Part shown: in pieces, positions 47,201 through 56,100 of the stretch
How positions within the stretch are numbered: the first letter of the stretch is position 1
Layout: every line of letters begins with the position of its first letter
Assembly: GCA_963789825.1 (NCBI GenBank)
Contig: CAWBME010000010.1
Span: 1-64,000 of the forward strand
Reading direction: 5' to 3'
DNA from: PFL42 sp963789825
GTDB lineage: Bacteria; Chloroflexota; Anaerolineae; Anaerolineales; E44-bin32
Length of the DNA stretch: 64,000 nucleotides
Made by a program: the position numbers and the translations under genes
Notes under the pieces: generated by a model
What the model saw: the letters and a program-made list of their open reading frames with translations, nothing else
Told to the model about the DNA's origin: nothing
Database searches by the model: none

Positions 47201-47790
47201 GTGATCTGGGCCAGCGGCCGGGTGGCCAGCACCAACGCCGGCATGACGAGATGCCAGTCCAGCCCGTAGCCTGTGGCGGGCAGCACGGTGATGGCGAAGA
47301 TTCGATGGACCTGGATGTTCGCCACCCACAGCATCATCCCCAGCAGGAAGCTCGGGATGGACATGCCCAAGATGGCTATCAGCCCAACCCACGACGAGCC
47401 GGATGGGCGGCGCAAGGCGGCGAAGATCCCCAGCGGGACCCCGATCAGCACGGCGATCCCCAGCGCGGCCAACAGCAGCACCGCCGAGTGGCCGAACAGC
47501 CTCAGGACGACGGTGTACCAAGGGACATCCAGCTTCTGCCAGGTGTAGCTCTCGGGATGATTGAACAGGTAGTCGCCCGTCGCACCAACCGCCTGCACGG
47601 CGGATTGGGCCGGCTGGGCCGCCAGGCCTTCGACGACCCGGCCGTACATGATCATTCCCCACTGCGTAAGGAAGGCGATGACCAGCAGCGTGGCCAGGCC
47701 GACGACGATCCGCCGAGCGATGCGCCGCAGCCCGGCATTCGTCGCGCCGCGTCCGCTCGGGACCGCCAGGCTCGCTTCAGCAGTCGTCAT
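44206..47790 (-). CDS. Single-chain fusion of DppB-like and DppC-like permeases with an M28 aminopeptidase-like domain
   Basis: 1194 residues in one open frame. Residues 1-320: DppB-type permease with the EAA loop DYVRTARAKGLKPRVLLWRH. About 385-690: DppC-type permease with GSDMLGRDIQALLL, EAA-like loop AEVVGASQFRQLTRHALPN and about six helices. About 705-730: another helix. About 760-1194: a PA-like insert (VVGVAGALIVTSDP) and an M28 fold (YYDGLGIGPDGTKYSGANDN). The zinc site is degenerate: the usual His-x-Asp is Tyr-Tyr-Asp (1006-1008), the Glu-Glu pair is replaced by GGDRWE, and the last His is missing; Asp1024 and a later Glu remain. It probably works with ATPases encoded elsewhere, and the M28-like part would be extracytoplasmic and bind peptide rather than cleave it (inference). 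Confidence 0.88.
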   Translation of the reverse strand: MTTAEASLAVPSGRGATNAGLRRIARRIVVGLATLLVIAFLTQWGMIMYGRVVEGLAAQPAQSAVQAVGATGDYLFNHPESYTWQKLDVPWYTVVLRLFGHSAVLLLAALGIAVLIGVPLGIFAALRRPSGSSWVGLIAILGMSIPSFLLGMMLWVANIQVHRIFAITVLPATGYGLDWHLVMPALVLATRPLAQITSVTNLTTRSILAEDYVRTARAKGLKPRVLLWRHVLRNGLIPILTAIVTSLRYALASLPVVEYFFVWIGVGLALLAAVRQGDSALATDLTVSLGFFFMLLSGLLGWLYPFIDPRLQDDLRQAGTAERRTFAERRRAWGRQVRAALDTQTARLRRSPAEPLPPLPDANFSAGRAEGPDAQPPRRGWRAAVRAVNLPLVVGTLGLLALLALALFGESWTQTSPYETNDLLTIEGEIGAPPFELSSVFPWGSDMLGRDIQALLLAGARQTLFMAALAVAARITLGATLGMAAGWWKDSLFDRLVTATWTVWAAFPVTLFAMIVILALGIQQGMGVFIVALCIVGWGEIAQFVRAQVIRLKAEPFMEGAEVVGASQFRQLTRHALPNLADSLIVLTVLEMGAVMLLLAELGFLNIFVGGGYQAMIGEGGRMQPVIVHVSDVPEWSALLANIRDWWRSYPWMGWYPGGLFFLAILTFNLWGEGLRRFLAASRISLLRLLNRVVVGGSLLALVGTFLFLRSSSPTSQYLTEAQKYDAGRAYDHVSALSEFYQGRESGTGGAAAAAMYIADEMGLIGLTPAGSGNDYYQFITTKRPHLTEVPRLELLGPDGSVLRSFQYRQDFVEMVEYFPTIGSGEGSVVGLAVGPDPGLESSQDPYGLRRMDLGDEIVVMREEALQRTPVVGVAGALIVTSDPMSFERKYLFPQLSAYFVNYSGYVTYDEGAPAVFISEALAEQILGSLGSSLAELDALADGLEPGQVAMTEAGPPFRLSVQAPTVEDLSEKYVTVMGYIPGQGAQMELTGPRGMDSQVIMVSAYYDGLGIGPDGTKYSGANDNASGVATMLEIARVMQASPIKPLKTVVFVAWQGGDRWESLSVADVMGAAKGFNTLEVEAVLEISGVGAGSGEQLALGEGTSFRLVRLFQEIGGKVGVGVTNTGRPTHFGLRVIPPLGGREAASAYLSWDGADAVAHLPSDSIAAIDMEKLRLSGEAALLSVFVLSREAEY

Positions 47791-48140
47791 GCACTTGTCC
47801 CGCGCTCCGCGCTCGAGGTTGGAAGCAGAAGGATCGTGGACCGAAGCGGCCGGATCCTGACCGGCACCTGCGCACTCCGGCGAGAGAAACTCCCCCAGCC
47901 GCGGGCCGGGGGACCTGCTGTCGGCAGCACACTACCCGGTTGGCACTCCAGCGAACGCGGCGGATGATGGACCAACCGCCGGGCAGTCTAGCATAAGACC
48001 CATCCGGCAACAATCTCCCGCAGGCCACCCCCTCCGTCAGCCCGACTGCTCGCATGCTCGCAGGCCACGGCAAGAAGACTATCCTCATCCAAATCGCCGA
48101 TCCAACGTCCCGGAGGCGTCGATTTCCAAACCGGAGGGGC
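47791..48140. other. Intergenic region upstream of the permease fusion
   Basis: About 350 nt with no gene I can support. It must contain the promoter of the permease fusion, but no clear -10/-35 pair is evident. Confidence 0.4.
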
Positions 48141-48531
48141 TGCGCTGGATGGCCATGCTGCCCTTCCCGACGACGAGACCGCCGGCATGGGGCAGCGCCT
48201 ACTACCGGCGGCGCGGCATTCAGACCTCGCTGGTGATGGCCACCGCGGCGAACGCGGTCTGGAACGGCCCACACGCTCAGGACCCTGGGCCGCAGGCGAT
48301 GGGCAACCACGCGCACGGGCGAACTCGAAGCAGCCGCCTCGATCCTCGGGATCGACGAGATCGCCTTCCTGGAGTACATCGATGGCGACCTCGATCGGGC
48401 CGATCCCCGCCAGGCGATTTCCAGGATCGTTGCCCACCTGCGCAGGATCCGCCCGCAGGTCGTGATTACCTTCCCTCGGTCGGCTCAGCGAGCCTTTCCG
48501 GCGCAGGCGTTCCTTGGGGATCGTGCGCCTA
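48141..48531 (+). pseudogene. PIG-L/LmbE-type deacetylase, decayed N-terminal fragment
   Basis: Pieces in three frames fit one PIG-L N-terminus: WMAMLPFP then PDDETAGMG (zinc-binding PDDE), GSAYYRRRGIQTSLVMATA then GERG-like sequence, and RTGELEAAASILGIDEIAFLEY followed by IVAHLRRIRPQVVITFPR. Several frameshifts are required and the C-terminal half is absent. The remnant ends against the convergent end of the efflux ATPase gene. A second, better-preserved PIG-L gene is at 59156-59930. Confidence 0.65.
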
Positions 48532-49474
48532 GTCGCTTGCCAGGGCCAGAAAGACGTCCTCCAGCGTGGGCTGCACGCGGCTGAGACGCACCTCGCTCAA
48601 CCCCGCCGCCTGCAACGCCGCCTCCAGACTCGAGGCCTCCAGGCCAGGATCCGTGATCGCTCGCAGATGATCGGAGGCCAGCGTTGTCCGCCACACACCC
48701 GGGGTGGACTGCGCTGCCTGCAGGCCGCGCAGCAGAGGCGTGGCATACACGTCCCAGGCTATCCCCTGCAAGGCGCTGCGCTTGAGCTCGGAAGGCGACC
48801 CCAGCGCCAGCAGCCGGCCGCGCTGCATGATGCCGACCCGGTGACAGTACTCGGCCTCATCCATGTGGTGGGTGGTCACCACCGCTGTCACCCCTTGATC
48901 GGCCAGGTCGTAGATGCGGTTCCAGAACAGCCGGCGGGCGATCGGGTCGACGCCGCTCGTCGGCTCGTCGAGGAAGACGAACACGGGGTGATGGACCATC
49001 GCCACCGCCAGCGCCAACCGCTGGCGCCAACCGATCGGCAGCGCGCCGGCGCGCATCGAAGCCGCTGCCTGCAAGCCGAGCGATGTCCAGCAGCTCTTCA
49101 ATACGCCCGGCGGACTGCGCGCCATACACGCCGGAGTAGAAGCGCAGATTCTCCTCCGCCGTCAGCTCGTCGTACAGCGCAAAGCGCTGCGACATGTAAC
49201 CCACCTTGGCGCGGATGGCATCGGCCTCCGTGACGATATCGTGCCCCAGCAAGCGGGCGGTCCCGCCGCTCGGCTGCAACAGGCCGAGCAGCATGCGGAT
49301 GGTTGTCGTCTTGCCTGAGCCGTTCGGCCCCAGCAGGCCGATCACCTCGCCGGCATTGACCTCAAACGACAGATCGTCGACGGCGGTGAACTCGCCGAAG
49401 CGCTTCGACAATCCCATCACCTGGAGCACTGGCTCGCCGGGCTGCGCCTTCGACCCCAGCGTGGGCTTACCCAT
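48529..49474 (-). CDS. ABC transporter ATPase (ABC-2 efflux, second ATPase), one frameshift
   Basis: From the ATG at 49474: VLQVMGLSKRFGEFTAVDDL, Walker A LLGPNGSGKTTTI, Q-loop KVGYMSQRFALYDELT. Near 49085 the frame changes and the protein continues IGWRQRLALAVAMVHHP, Walker B VFVFLDEPTSGVDP, H-loop VTTHHMDEAEYC. In place of a clean LSGGQ the signature region reads ALPIGWRQR, as often in the C-terminal half of YhiH/YbhF-type ATPases. It overlaps the upstream ATPase gene by 8 nt. Together they would power the permease at 51735-52868. Confidence 0.85.
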
Positions 49475-50429
49475 CGACCCGTCCGCGGGCTGAGTCGGCA
49501 ACGGGATCCGACTGGAGCAGATAGACGTAGACGTCCTCCAGGCTTGCCTGCGTCGGCCGCACACTACTCACGTCGCAGCCGGCTTCGGCCAGCGAGCGCT
49601 CAAGGCGAGCCTGCGCTTGCGCCAGGGCGCCTGGAGCGAGGCGCAGGTGGAAACGGTCGCCCATCGCCTGGACATCCTCCACCGCCGGGTCGGCGGCCGC
49701 GATCTGGCCGGCTGTCCGCAGCGGCGCGGCGACAACTTCGAGCACGCGCGACTGCAGCGGCTGGCGCAGCGCCTGCGGCGAACCCTCCGCCAGCACCCGG
49801 CCGCGGTTGAGGAACACCACCCGCTGGGCGCGCGCCGCCTCGTCCATGTAGGGCGTGCTGACCAGCACACCGACGCCTTCTTCCAACAGGCGGATCAGCA
49901 GCTGCCAGAAGCTTTGCCGAGTGACCGGGTCGACCCCGCCTGTCGGCTCATCCATCAGCAGCACCTTCGGACGATGCACCAGCGCCGCCGCCAGGCCCAG
50001 CTTCTGGCGCATGCCGCCCGACAACGCGCCGGCGCGCCGCTCGGCGAACTCGCCCAATCCGACGAAGTTGAGGATCTCCAGGGCTCTGGGCAGCCATTCG
50101 CTGGCCGGCACGCCGCGCACCTCGGCGAAGAAGCGCAGGTTTTCCAGCACGGTCAGTTCCGGGTACAGGCTGAAGTGCTGCGGCAGGTAGCCCAGGCTGG
50201 CGCGCGCCTGCTCGACTTGGCTGCGCAGGTCGAAGCCGCACAACCGGACTTGCCCCGCATCCAGCCGCAGTGCGCCGCACAGCAGGCGCATCAGCGACGT
50301 CTTTCCGGCGCCATCCGGCCCGAGCAGCGCCACGATCTCGCCCGCGCCCACCTGCACATCCACGCCATCGACGGCGGACACGGCGCCGAACGACCGCCGC
50401 AGGCCGCGCCCTTCGATCAGCCAGTCCAC
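49467..50429 (-). CDS. ABC transporter ATPase (ABC-2 efflux, first ATPase)
   Basis: 320 residues from GTG 50429. LRRSFGAVSAVDGVDVQVGAG, Walker A LLGPDGAGKTSLM, Q-loop LGYLPQHFSLYPELTV, signature ALSGGMRQKLGLAAALVHRP, Walker B VLLMDEPTGGVDP. The H-loop position has STPYMDEA, with Tyr where many ATPases have His. This is the arrangement in YbhF-like proteins, where two ATPase halves are often fused; here they are separate overlapping genes. The last 60 residues form the usual C-terminal regulatory stretch. Confidence 0.9.
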   Translation of the reverse strand: MDWLIEGRGLRRSFGAVSAVDGVDVQVGAGEIVALLGPDGAGKTSLMRLLCGALRLDAGQVRLCGFDLRSQVEQARASLGYLPQHFSLYPELTVLENLRFFAEVRGVPASEWLPRALEILNFVGLGEFAERRAGALSGGMRQKLGLAAALVHRPKVLLMDEPTGGVDPVTRQSFWQLLIRLLEEGVGVLVSTPYMDEAARAQRVVFLNRGRVLAEGSPQALRQPLQSRVLEVVAAPLRTAGQIAAADPAVEDVQAMGDRFHLRLAPGALAQAQARLERSLAEAGCDVSSVRPTQASLEDVYVYLLQSDPVADSARGRVDG

Positions 50430-50466
50430 GCCTACCCCTCGTCCACCGGTCGGCCGTTCCCCAGGC

Positions 50467-51722
50467 TCATGCGCCGAAGGTCACATCAGCCGGCATGCCC
50501 GGCTTCAGGCGCCCGCCCGGATCGGTCAGGCGAAGTTCGACGGCGAACACCATCAGGCGGCGGCCTTCCGCGGTCTGCACATTGCGCGGGGTGAACTCCG
50601 CCTGATCGGCGATACGCGAGACCTGCTGCCTCGAAGATCTCCCCGGGAAGGTGTCGACTTCGACCTGGGCGCGGTCGCCGACCGCGACCTGGCCATAGCG
50701 ATCCTCGGCGATGTACACCGTCAGCTTCAGCACGTCGCTTTGGCGAACGGCGATCGCCACCGCCCCGGGGGTCAACACTTCGCCGGGTTCGATCGAGCGA
50801 GCGATCACGGTCCCAGCCACGCTGGAGCGGACCTCGAACTTGCCGAACTGGAGATCGATGGTCGTCAGATCAGAGGCCGCCTTGGCCTGCGCCAGCTCGA
50901 GCTGTGCCTGGGCCTGAGCCAGCGCCATCTTGCGCAACGCCAGCTGATCAGGGTCCGGACCGTTCTTCCATTTGTTCCATTCGAGCTCCCTCTGGCCAGG
51001 CGGCCTTGGCCGCGGAGACGGCCGCGTCCAGGATCGCCTGGTCGATATCCGTCGGCTCGCCCTGATACCAGTTCAAGTTGGTCTGCAGCGCATCGCGTGC
51101 TTTGCGACGGTCCTCGTACAGCCACAGCTCTCCGCGGCGGCGTGCTCCGGGTCGCTCGATGGCTTGTCCTCCACCCGGTTGGAAGGCCTCGTTCGCTCTG
51201 CGCCACGGCCTCCTTGGCCAGCTCGAGTTGGGCTTCGACGCCCTCGACCGTTTCGTCCGTCGCCCGCCGGCCGCTTTGTTGGTAACTCCGGCGGCGTTCA
51301 GCGTCGTCGAGGGCATCGCGCGCGTTGGCCAGCTCGACCTCGGCCTGCGCCGGCCAGCACCGGGGCATCCTCATACAGCTGATCCAGCGCCTGCTCGGCC
51401 GTCAGCAGGTTCATGCGGGCCGAGACCACCGCCGCCTTGCCGGTGGCGGCGACCAGGTCACGCTGCCCACGCAGCAGCTCATCGTCCAGCCGGAATAGCG
51501 GATCGCCAGCATGCACCACCTGCCCTTCCTGCACCAGCACCTCGAGTCACTCGACCGCTGCTCTCGGGCCCGATGCAAGACCTCGGCCCCCTCGACCGTC
51601 CCGGAGGCGGTCAGCGGGCCGCCGCGGTCGCCGGACACCGACCACAGGTAGACCAGCGCCGCCAGGATCAGCAGCCCCAGCACGATCAGAGGGGCGAAGC
51701 GCCGAATGGAAGCCGTGTGCAT
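50467..51722 (-). CDS. HlyD/YbhG-type membrane fusion protein, several frameshifts
   Basis: N-terminal helix FAPLIVLGLLILAALVYLW, then TASGTVEGAEV, the start of the lipoyl half. The next frame has LVQEGQVVHAGDPLFRLDDE, the coiled-coil region is spread over further frames (51370-50940), and the last frame contains LAQAQAQLELAQAKAASDLTT, KFEVRSSVAGTVIARSIEPGEV, DRAQVEVDTFPGR and LKPGMPADVTFGA. At least three indels are needed. The family links an inner-membrane pump to the cell surface. It belongs to the efflux operon, between permease and ATPases. Confidence 0.75.
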
Positions 51723-51734
51723 GTCAGCCTTCCT

Positions 51735-52868
51735 TCAATCCAGACTCTTGCGGAAGCGCAGCGCTGCGATCGCCATCCAGACAAAGGCCAGGATGGTCAG
51801 CGCCACGACCTCCGGCCCCAGGCTGCTCAAGCCCACCCCCTTGAGCAGCACGGAGCGAATAATCACCAGGTAGTAGCGCAGCGGGATCAGGTATGAGATC
51901 GCCTGCAGGAAAGGCGGCATGGCCGCCAGCGGGAAGAAGAAACCGGAGAGGAAGATCGTGGGCAGCAAGGTGAAGTAGGTGAGCATCATGGCTTCCTGCT
52001 GCGTGTGGGCGACGGTGGAGATGAAGAGCCCGATGCCGAGCGACGAGAGCAGGAACAGGCAGGAGAGCCACAGCAGCAGCCCCAGGCCGCCGCGGATCGG
52101 GACGTCAAACCAAAGCGTGCCGACGACAAGGATTTCGAGTGTGTCGAACAGGGCCAGCAGCACATAGGGCAGGATCTTGCCCAGAATCAGTTCCCACGAG
52201 CGGATCGGCGTGACGATCAGCTGCTCGATCGTGCCACGTTCGCGCTCGCGCACGATAGAGGTCGAAGTGAGCATGGTGGTCATCAGCTGCAGGATCATGC
52301 CGATCAGCGCCGGCACCATGAAGTAGGCGCTGACCAGGTCGGGGTTGTACCAGACACGCGCCCGCACCTGGATCAGCGGCTGCAGCCCGCCCGCGGGCAC
52401 AACGCCGCCCAGGCGCTCGACCGCCAGGGTCGTGGCATGCGCCTGGCCGATCAACTGAGCCGCCGCCAGGCTGGTCGAAGCCACGTTGGGGTCGCTCCCA
52501 TCGAGCACGAAGGCGACCACCGCCGGGCGTCCGGCGAGCAGGCTGCTGGCGTAGTCGGGCGGGATCACCAAGCCGGCGCGCGCCCGGCCGCCTTCGATCA
52601 GACCCCGCAACTCGGCCTCGGAGTCGACATCGAAGGCGAGGCGAAAGTAATCGGCGGCGCGGTAGGCGTCCAGCAGGCGGCGCGCCTCAGGGCTGCGGTC
52701 CTGGTCAAAGACCGCCAGCGGCACGTTGCGCACGTCGTTGGTGGCGGTGTAGCCCAGCAGGAACAGCTGCACGACGGGAATGGCGAAGGTGATGTAGAGC
52801 GTGCGCGGGTCGCGCCAGATCTGGATGAACTCCTTGCGGATGAGCGAGCGCAGCCGGGAATTGATCAT
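51735..52868 (-). CDS. ABC-2 type permease (YhhJ/YbhR-like)
   Basis: 377 residues. N-terminus LRSLIRKEFIQIWRDPRTL then helix 1 (YITFAIPVVQLFLLGYTA), a large extracytoplasmic domain with LAVFDQDRSPEARRLLDAY and PDYASSLLAGRPAVVAFVLDG, and five C-terminal helices with IVRERERGTIEQLIVTPIRSWE and TVAHTQQEAMMLTYF...LSGFFFPLAAMP. These are the hallmarks of ABC-2 drug-efflux permeases. Its ATG lies within the TetR stop (ATGA overlap). Confidence 0.92.
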   Translation of the reverse strand: MINSRLRSLIRKEFIQIWRDPRTLYITFAIPVVQLFLLGYTATNDVRNVPLAVFDQDRSPEARRLLDAYRAADYFRLAFDVDSEAELRGLIEGGRARAGLVIPPDYASSLLAGRPAVVAFVLDGSDPNVASTSLAAAQLIGQAHATTLAVERLGGVVPAGGLQPLIQVRARVWYNPDLVSAYFMVPALIGMILQLMTTMLTSTSIVRERERGTIEQLIVTPIRSWELILGKILPYVLLALFDTLEILVVGTLWFDVPIRGGLGLLLWLSCLFLLSSLGIGLFISTVAHTQQEAMMLTYFTLLPTIFLSGFFFPLAAMPPFLQAISYLIPLRYYLVIIRSVLLKGVGLSSLGPEVVALTILAFVWMAIAALRFRKSLD

Positions 52869-53528
52869 TGCGGGCCAATGCCGGCGGCCGGCAGCGGCCC
52901 TTGCCTGCCGTCCTCCACCACACCATGCAGGAAGATGTCGACAAAGCGCTCAAGCGTGTCGGGCGGGAAGGCGGCCAGCGTCTCCGGGCTGAGCATCTGC
53001 TCGGTGATCACGTAGGAGAAGAACATGCCGACGAAGGCACGCATGAACACCGGCGGCGGCAGATCGCGCAGCCCGCTGCCCGCCGCGGTCAGTCGCTGCA
53101 TGGCAGTTGAGAGTTCGCGGCAGGATGACGGCGAAGAGCGCCGGCAGGTTCTCGCCGTGCATCTCGACGACCTCGATGAACATCAGGTTGATGAAGTCGG
53201 GGCGGCCGTGCATGGTCGCCAGCAGCCGCTCGGCGGCGTCGCGCACTGCGGCCTCCACGGTATCGCCGCCGGCGGCTTCGATGGCTGGGATCAGCTCGCG
53301 GTAGGGGTGGTACTCCAAGAACACGGCGGTGAACAGCTGGCGTTTGCCGGGGAAGTGGTTGTAGACGCCCCCCAGGGCGATGCCGGCTTCGGCAGCGATG
53401 CGGCGCATCGAGCTGCCGTGGTAGCCGTGAGCCACAAACAAGCGGTAGGCGGCGTTCAGGATACGCTGGGCGGCGTCCGCTTGCCGGGGGGGAGTGGATC
53501 GGGGCGGGACAGTTGGACGTCGGGCCAC
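52865..53528 (-). CDS. TetR-family transcriptional regulator, one frameshift
   Basis: About 220 residues from GTG 53528. DNA-binding domain: AAQRILNAAYRLFVAHGYHGS, then MRRIAAEAGIALGGVYNHFPGKRQLFTAVF, the TetR HTH with its conserved GG-YNHF. Ligand domain: DFINLMFIEVVEMHGENL. Near 53100 the frame changes, and the tail reads PPVFMRAFVGMFFSYVITEQM with RFVDIFLHGVVEDG. It is first in the efflux operon and probably represses it by binding the palindrome at 53561-53580, 33 nt before its own start. The ligand is unknown. Confidence 0.85.
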
Positions 53529-53560
53529 GGGTTCTGCCTTCCTGTCCGCTGGTTCGCTTC

Positions 53561-53580
53561 ATGAACGAACGTTCGTTCAT
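53561..53580. promoter_or_regulatory. 20-bp perfect palindromic operator for the TetR regulator
   Basis: ATGAACGAACGTTCGTTCAT, fully symmetric, lies 33 nt upstream of the tetR start. AACGAACGTTCGTT-type centres are common for TetR repressors, and the position supports autoregulation of the whole efflux operon. Confidence 0.8.
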
Positions 53581-53629
53581 AGAGAGTATTGCACCAGGCG
53601 AGCCGGGCGTCAAGCCCCCAGAATCAAGA

Positions 53630-53656
53630 CGCCCCGCAGCCTTGGGCTGCGGGGCG
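53630..53656 (-). terminator. Terminator for the small membrane-protein genes 53682-54352
   Basis: Perfect 12-bp stem CGCCCCGCAGCC/GGCTGCGGGGCG around a 3-nt loop, 25 nt after the stop at 53682 on the minus strand, followed by TCTTGATTCT. It insulates the tetR operator region from upstream transcription. Confidence 0.65.
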
Positions 53657-53681
53657 CACCTTCATCCACTCAGAGACGGGA

Positions 53682-53894
53682 TCAGCGATCGTCTGGCTGC
53701 GGCAGCGTCGCTACCTCCCGCAGCAGGCCCATCGTCAGAACGCCCAGCCGAAGGCCCTCCCCGGTCGTCAGGCGCACGCTCCCCCCACTGCGCTCAGCAC
53801 GCTGTGCCAGGATCATGCCGATGGCAACGCCGAGCAGGCCCCCCACCAAGCCGCCCACCAGCGCCAGCTTAATCCGTCCGTCCATCTGCGACAT
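53682..53894 (-). CDS. Small membrane protein with glycine-rich helix (YtxH-like)
   Basis: 70 residues from ATG 53894 (MSQMDGRIKLALVGGLVGGL), with one Gly/Val/Leu-rich membrane segment and the tail AQRAERSGGSVRLTTGEGLRLG. The upstream frame extends further but the family-like start is here. The Gly zipper helix followed by a charged tail resembles YtxH-type stress proteins, with low certainty. It overlaps the end of the preceding gene by about 26 nt. Confidence 0.5.
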   Translation of the reverse strand: MSQMDGRIKLALVGGLVGGLLGVAIGMILAQRAERSGGSVRLTTGEGLRLGVLTMGLLREVATLPQPDDR

Positions 53895-54352
53895 CTTCCC
53901 CTCCCGCCTTGCGCCGGAACAGCCGCCCCAACACCTGCATCCCGGCCCGGGCCGAAGCACCGGCCGAGCGCGTGGCCACGATCGGAATCACACTCACATC
54001 GGCCGCGCGCAGCATCCCGCCGCGCAACTGGCTCATGGCGCGCTGTGCCCGGAAGGAATACGGCGGAAGCAGGACGGTCAGCCGCGCCACTCCCACCCCG
54101 GCCGCAACGCAGCGCAGCCAACAGGATCACGCCCAGCAGGCAGGCGGGCAGCGCCATCAACACCAGCGTCAGGTCGGCCCACAGGCTGGGGTCGCCCACT
54201 CCGCCACGGGCCAGCACCGCAACCAGCACGATCAGCGCCAGCAAGCCCAGCGCCAACGGCAGGTACACCTGCCAGCGCACCTGCCGCCGGAACGACTGCT
54301 GCGTTGCCGGGTTGACCGGTAGCGGCGCTTTTCGGATTTCGCCTTCGTCCAT
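53869..54352 (-). CDS. Membrane protein of unknown function, one frameshift
   Basis: From ATG 54352: MDEGEIRKAPLPVNPATQQS, then LPLALGLLALIVLVAVLARG and LTLVLMALPACLLGVILLAAL. Near 54110 the frame changes and the tail reads VARLTVLLPPYSFRAQRAMS and SVIPIVATRSAGASARAGMQ, ending at 53869. Two helices at the N-terminus and a soluble basic tail. No family recognised. It is co-directional with the 70-residue gene downstream. Confidence 0.5.
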
Positions 54353-54855
54353 GGGTCGTATTGTAGCATCATCCCTCGCCGGCTCACGGCTGGCGGCCCG
54401 CGGGCGGGTCGACGAGACCCCAAGCGCAAGGCGCTTCGTCACGCCAGGGCGCCTCCGTCCGCCGTTGGCATCCCGACGCGGTCCCCTGCCCACACTCCCG
54501 GGGCGAGTGCGCAGCCTCCTGGTGCAACGCGCACGGGATCGGGGGCCTCGCACACCCTTCCGGAATGGCAACCGATTTGCGAGCCTTCGCAGCCGAACTC
54601 CACCTGCCGAAGGATTGTCCGCGAAGGGGTAGTCTCCCAGCCCGAAGGCATGCGGGAACCAGCATCGGAGCCTCACGGCCCGGACGGGGGTTGCAGTTCA
54701 AATGGGTGCGCCGCGACCGGCAAGAGAGAGGGGAGCCCTGAGCAGTGGCGCTACTCTGGCCTTCGTGGTGCATGTGTCCGAACAGGCGCAGCGGCGGACA
54801 GCGTTCCCGCTTCAGCCGGCCCGGCCCGCCCCTTCTCCTCCCTCCGGCGATGACG

Positions 54856-54861
54856 TACAAT
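54856..54861 (+). promoter_or_regulatory. -10 box of the DUF362 gene
   Basis: TACAAT 20 nt before the ATG at 54881; GAGGAGA acts as the ribosome-binding site at 54870-54876. No -35 is evident. Confidence 0.4.
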
Positions 54862-54880
54862 CATCGGCCGAGGAGAACCG

Positions 54881-56094
54881 ATGGCAGACTTCTCAGGCAA
54901 GGGATTGGTGGCCGTGCTGAAGACGCGGCCGGAGTCCGTCCTGGAGGACACCGAACGGCTGATGCGCATGGCGCACGTGGAATCGGCGCTGCCGCGCGGC
55001 GTGCGCACCGGCCTCAAGATCAACATTTCCTGGCAGACCTGGTACCCGGCCTGCTCCTCCGCGCCGTGGCAGGTCGAGGGCGCCATCCGCGCCCTGCGCC
55101 ACCTGGGCTACAACGACCTGGTCGGTGTGCACAATGACACCGTCGTCGTCGACACGCGCGATGCCGAGGTGAACAACAAGCACCGCTTCGTCACCGACCA
55201 ATACGGCGTCCCCTGCATCTACCTGTACGAGCAGAAGTTCGAGTGGGCGGAGTACAAGCCGCGCCGCCCGTTCCTGGTGCTGGACAAGGTCTACCCCAAA
55301 GGCGTGTTCATCCCCAAGGAATTGATCGGGCTGAACATGGTCCACCTGCCGACGGTGAAGACCCATGTGTTCACCACCATCACCGGCGCCATGAAGAACG
55401 CCTTCGGCGGGCTGCTGCACCGCAACCGCCATTGGACGCACGCCGTCATCCACGATACGCTGGTCGACCTATTGATGATCCAACAGGAAATCCACCCCGG
55501 GCTGTTCGCCCTGATGGACGGCACCTTCGCCGGCGACGGGCCCGGGCCGCGGGCGATGCGCTGGCATCAGAAGGATATCCTGCTGGCCTCCGCCGACCAG
55601 GTGGCGATCGACGCCATCTCGGCCAAGCTGCAGGGCTTCGATCCGATGAAGATCCGCTTCATTCGCCGCGCCCATGAGATGGGACTGGGGGTCGGCGATC
55701 CCAGCCAGATCGAAATCGCCGGCTACGACATCGAACAGGAGCCGGCGTGGGGCTTCGTACAGGAGGACACCTTCGCCAGCCGCGGCCAGAAGCTGATCTA
55801 TCATGGCCCGCTCAAGCCGCTGGAGAAGCCGTTGCTGCAGAGCCCGCTGGTCCCGTGGGCATACTTCGCCAGCAACTTCTATCACAATGTCTACTGGTAC
55901 CCGTTCGTCGGCCGACGCCGCGTGGCACAGGCGCTGAAGACCCCCTGGGGCAAGCTGTTCCGCTCGTATGGCGACGGGCAGGTGGTGATGCCCGGCATGC
56001 AGCCCAAGACCGTGCTGCAGGCGCTCGCGGCGCTGGTGGCAGCCGTAGCAGCCTGCTGTACGGCGGCTTGCGTCTGCTGCAGCGTGGCGGCTGA
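54881..56094 (+). CDS. DUF362-domain protein
   Basis: About 404 residues. DUF362 features: RTGLKINISWQTWYP, YNDLVGVHNDTVV, LIGLNMVHLPTVKTHVFTTIT, then MKNAFGGLLHRNRHW and LFALMDGTFAGDGPGPRA, where the Cys-rich ferredoxin domain of some relatives is absent. The C-terminus should be a membrane helix ending LLYGGLRLLQRGG at the TGA 56092-56094. As read, one frame runs on past this into the next gene (see 56101-56779), which I attribute to one base gained or lost near 56045. DUF362 proteins have unknown function, some bind Fe-S clusters. Confidence 0.75.
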
Positions 56095-56100
56095 GGCTCG

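Noticed and set aside
45433..47967. 844-codon open frame on the plus strand
   Set aside because: It is antisense to the permease fusion, has the Gln/His/Arg-rich composition of a shadow frame in GC-rich DNA, and contains no domain.
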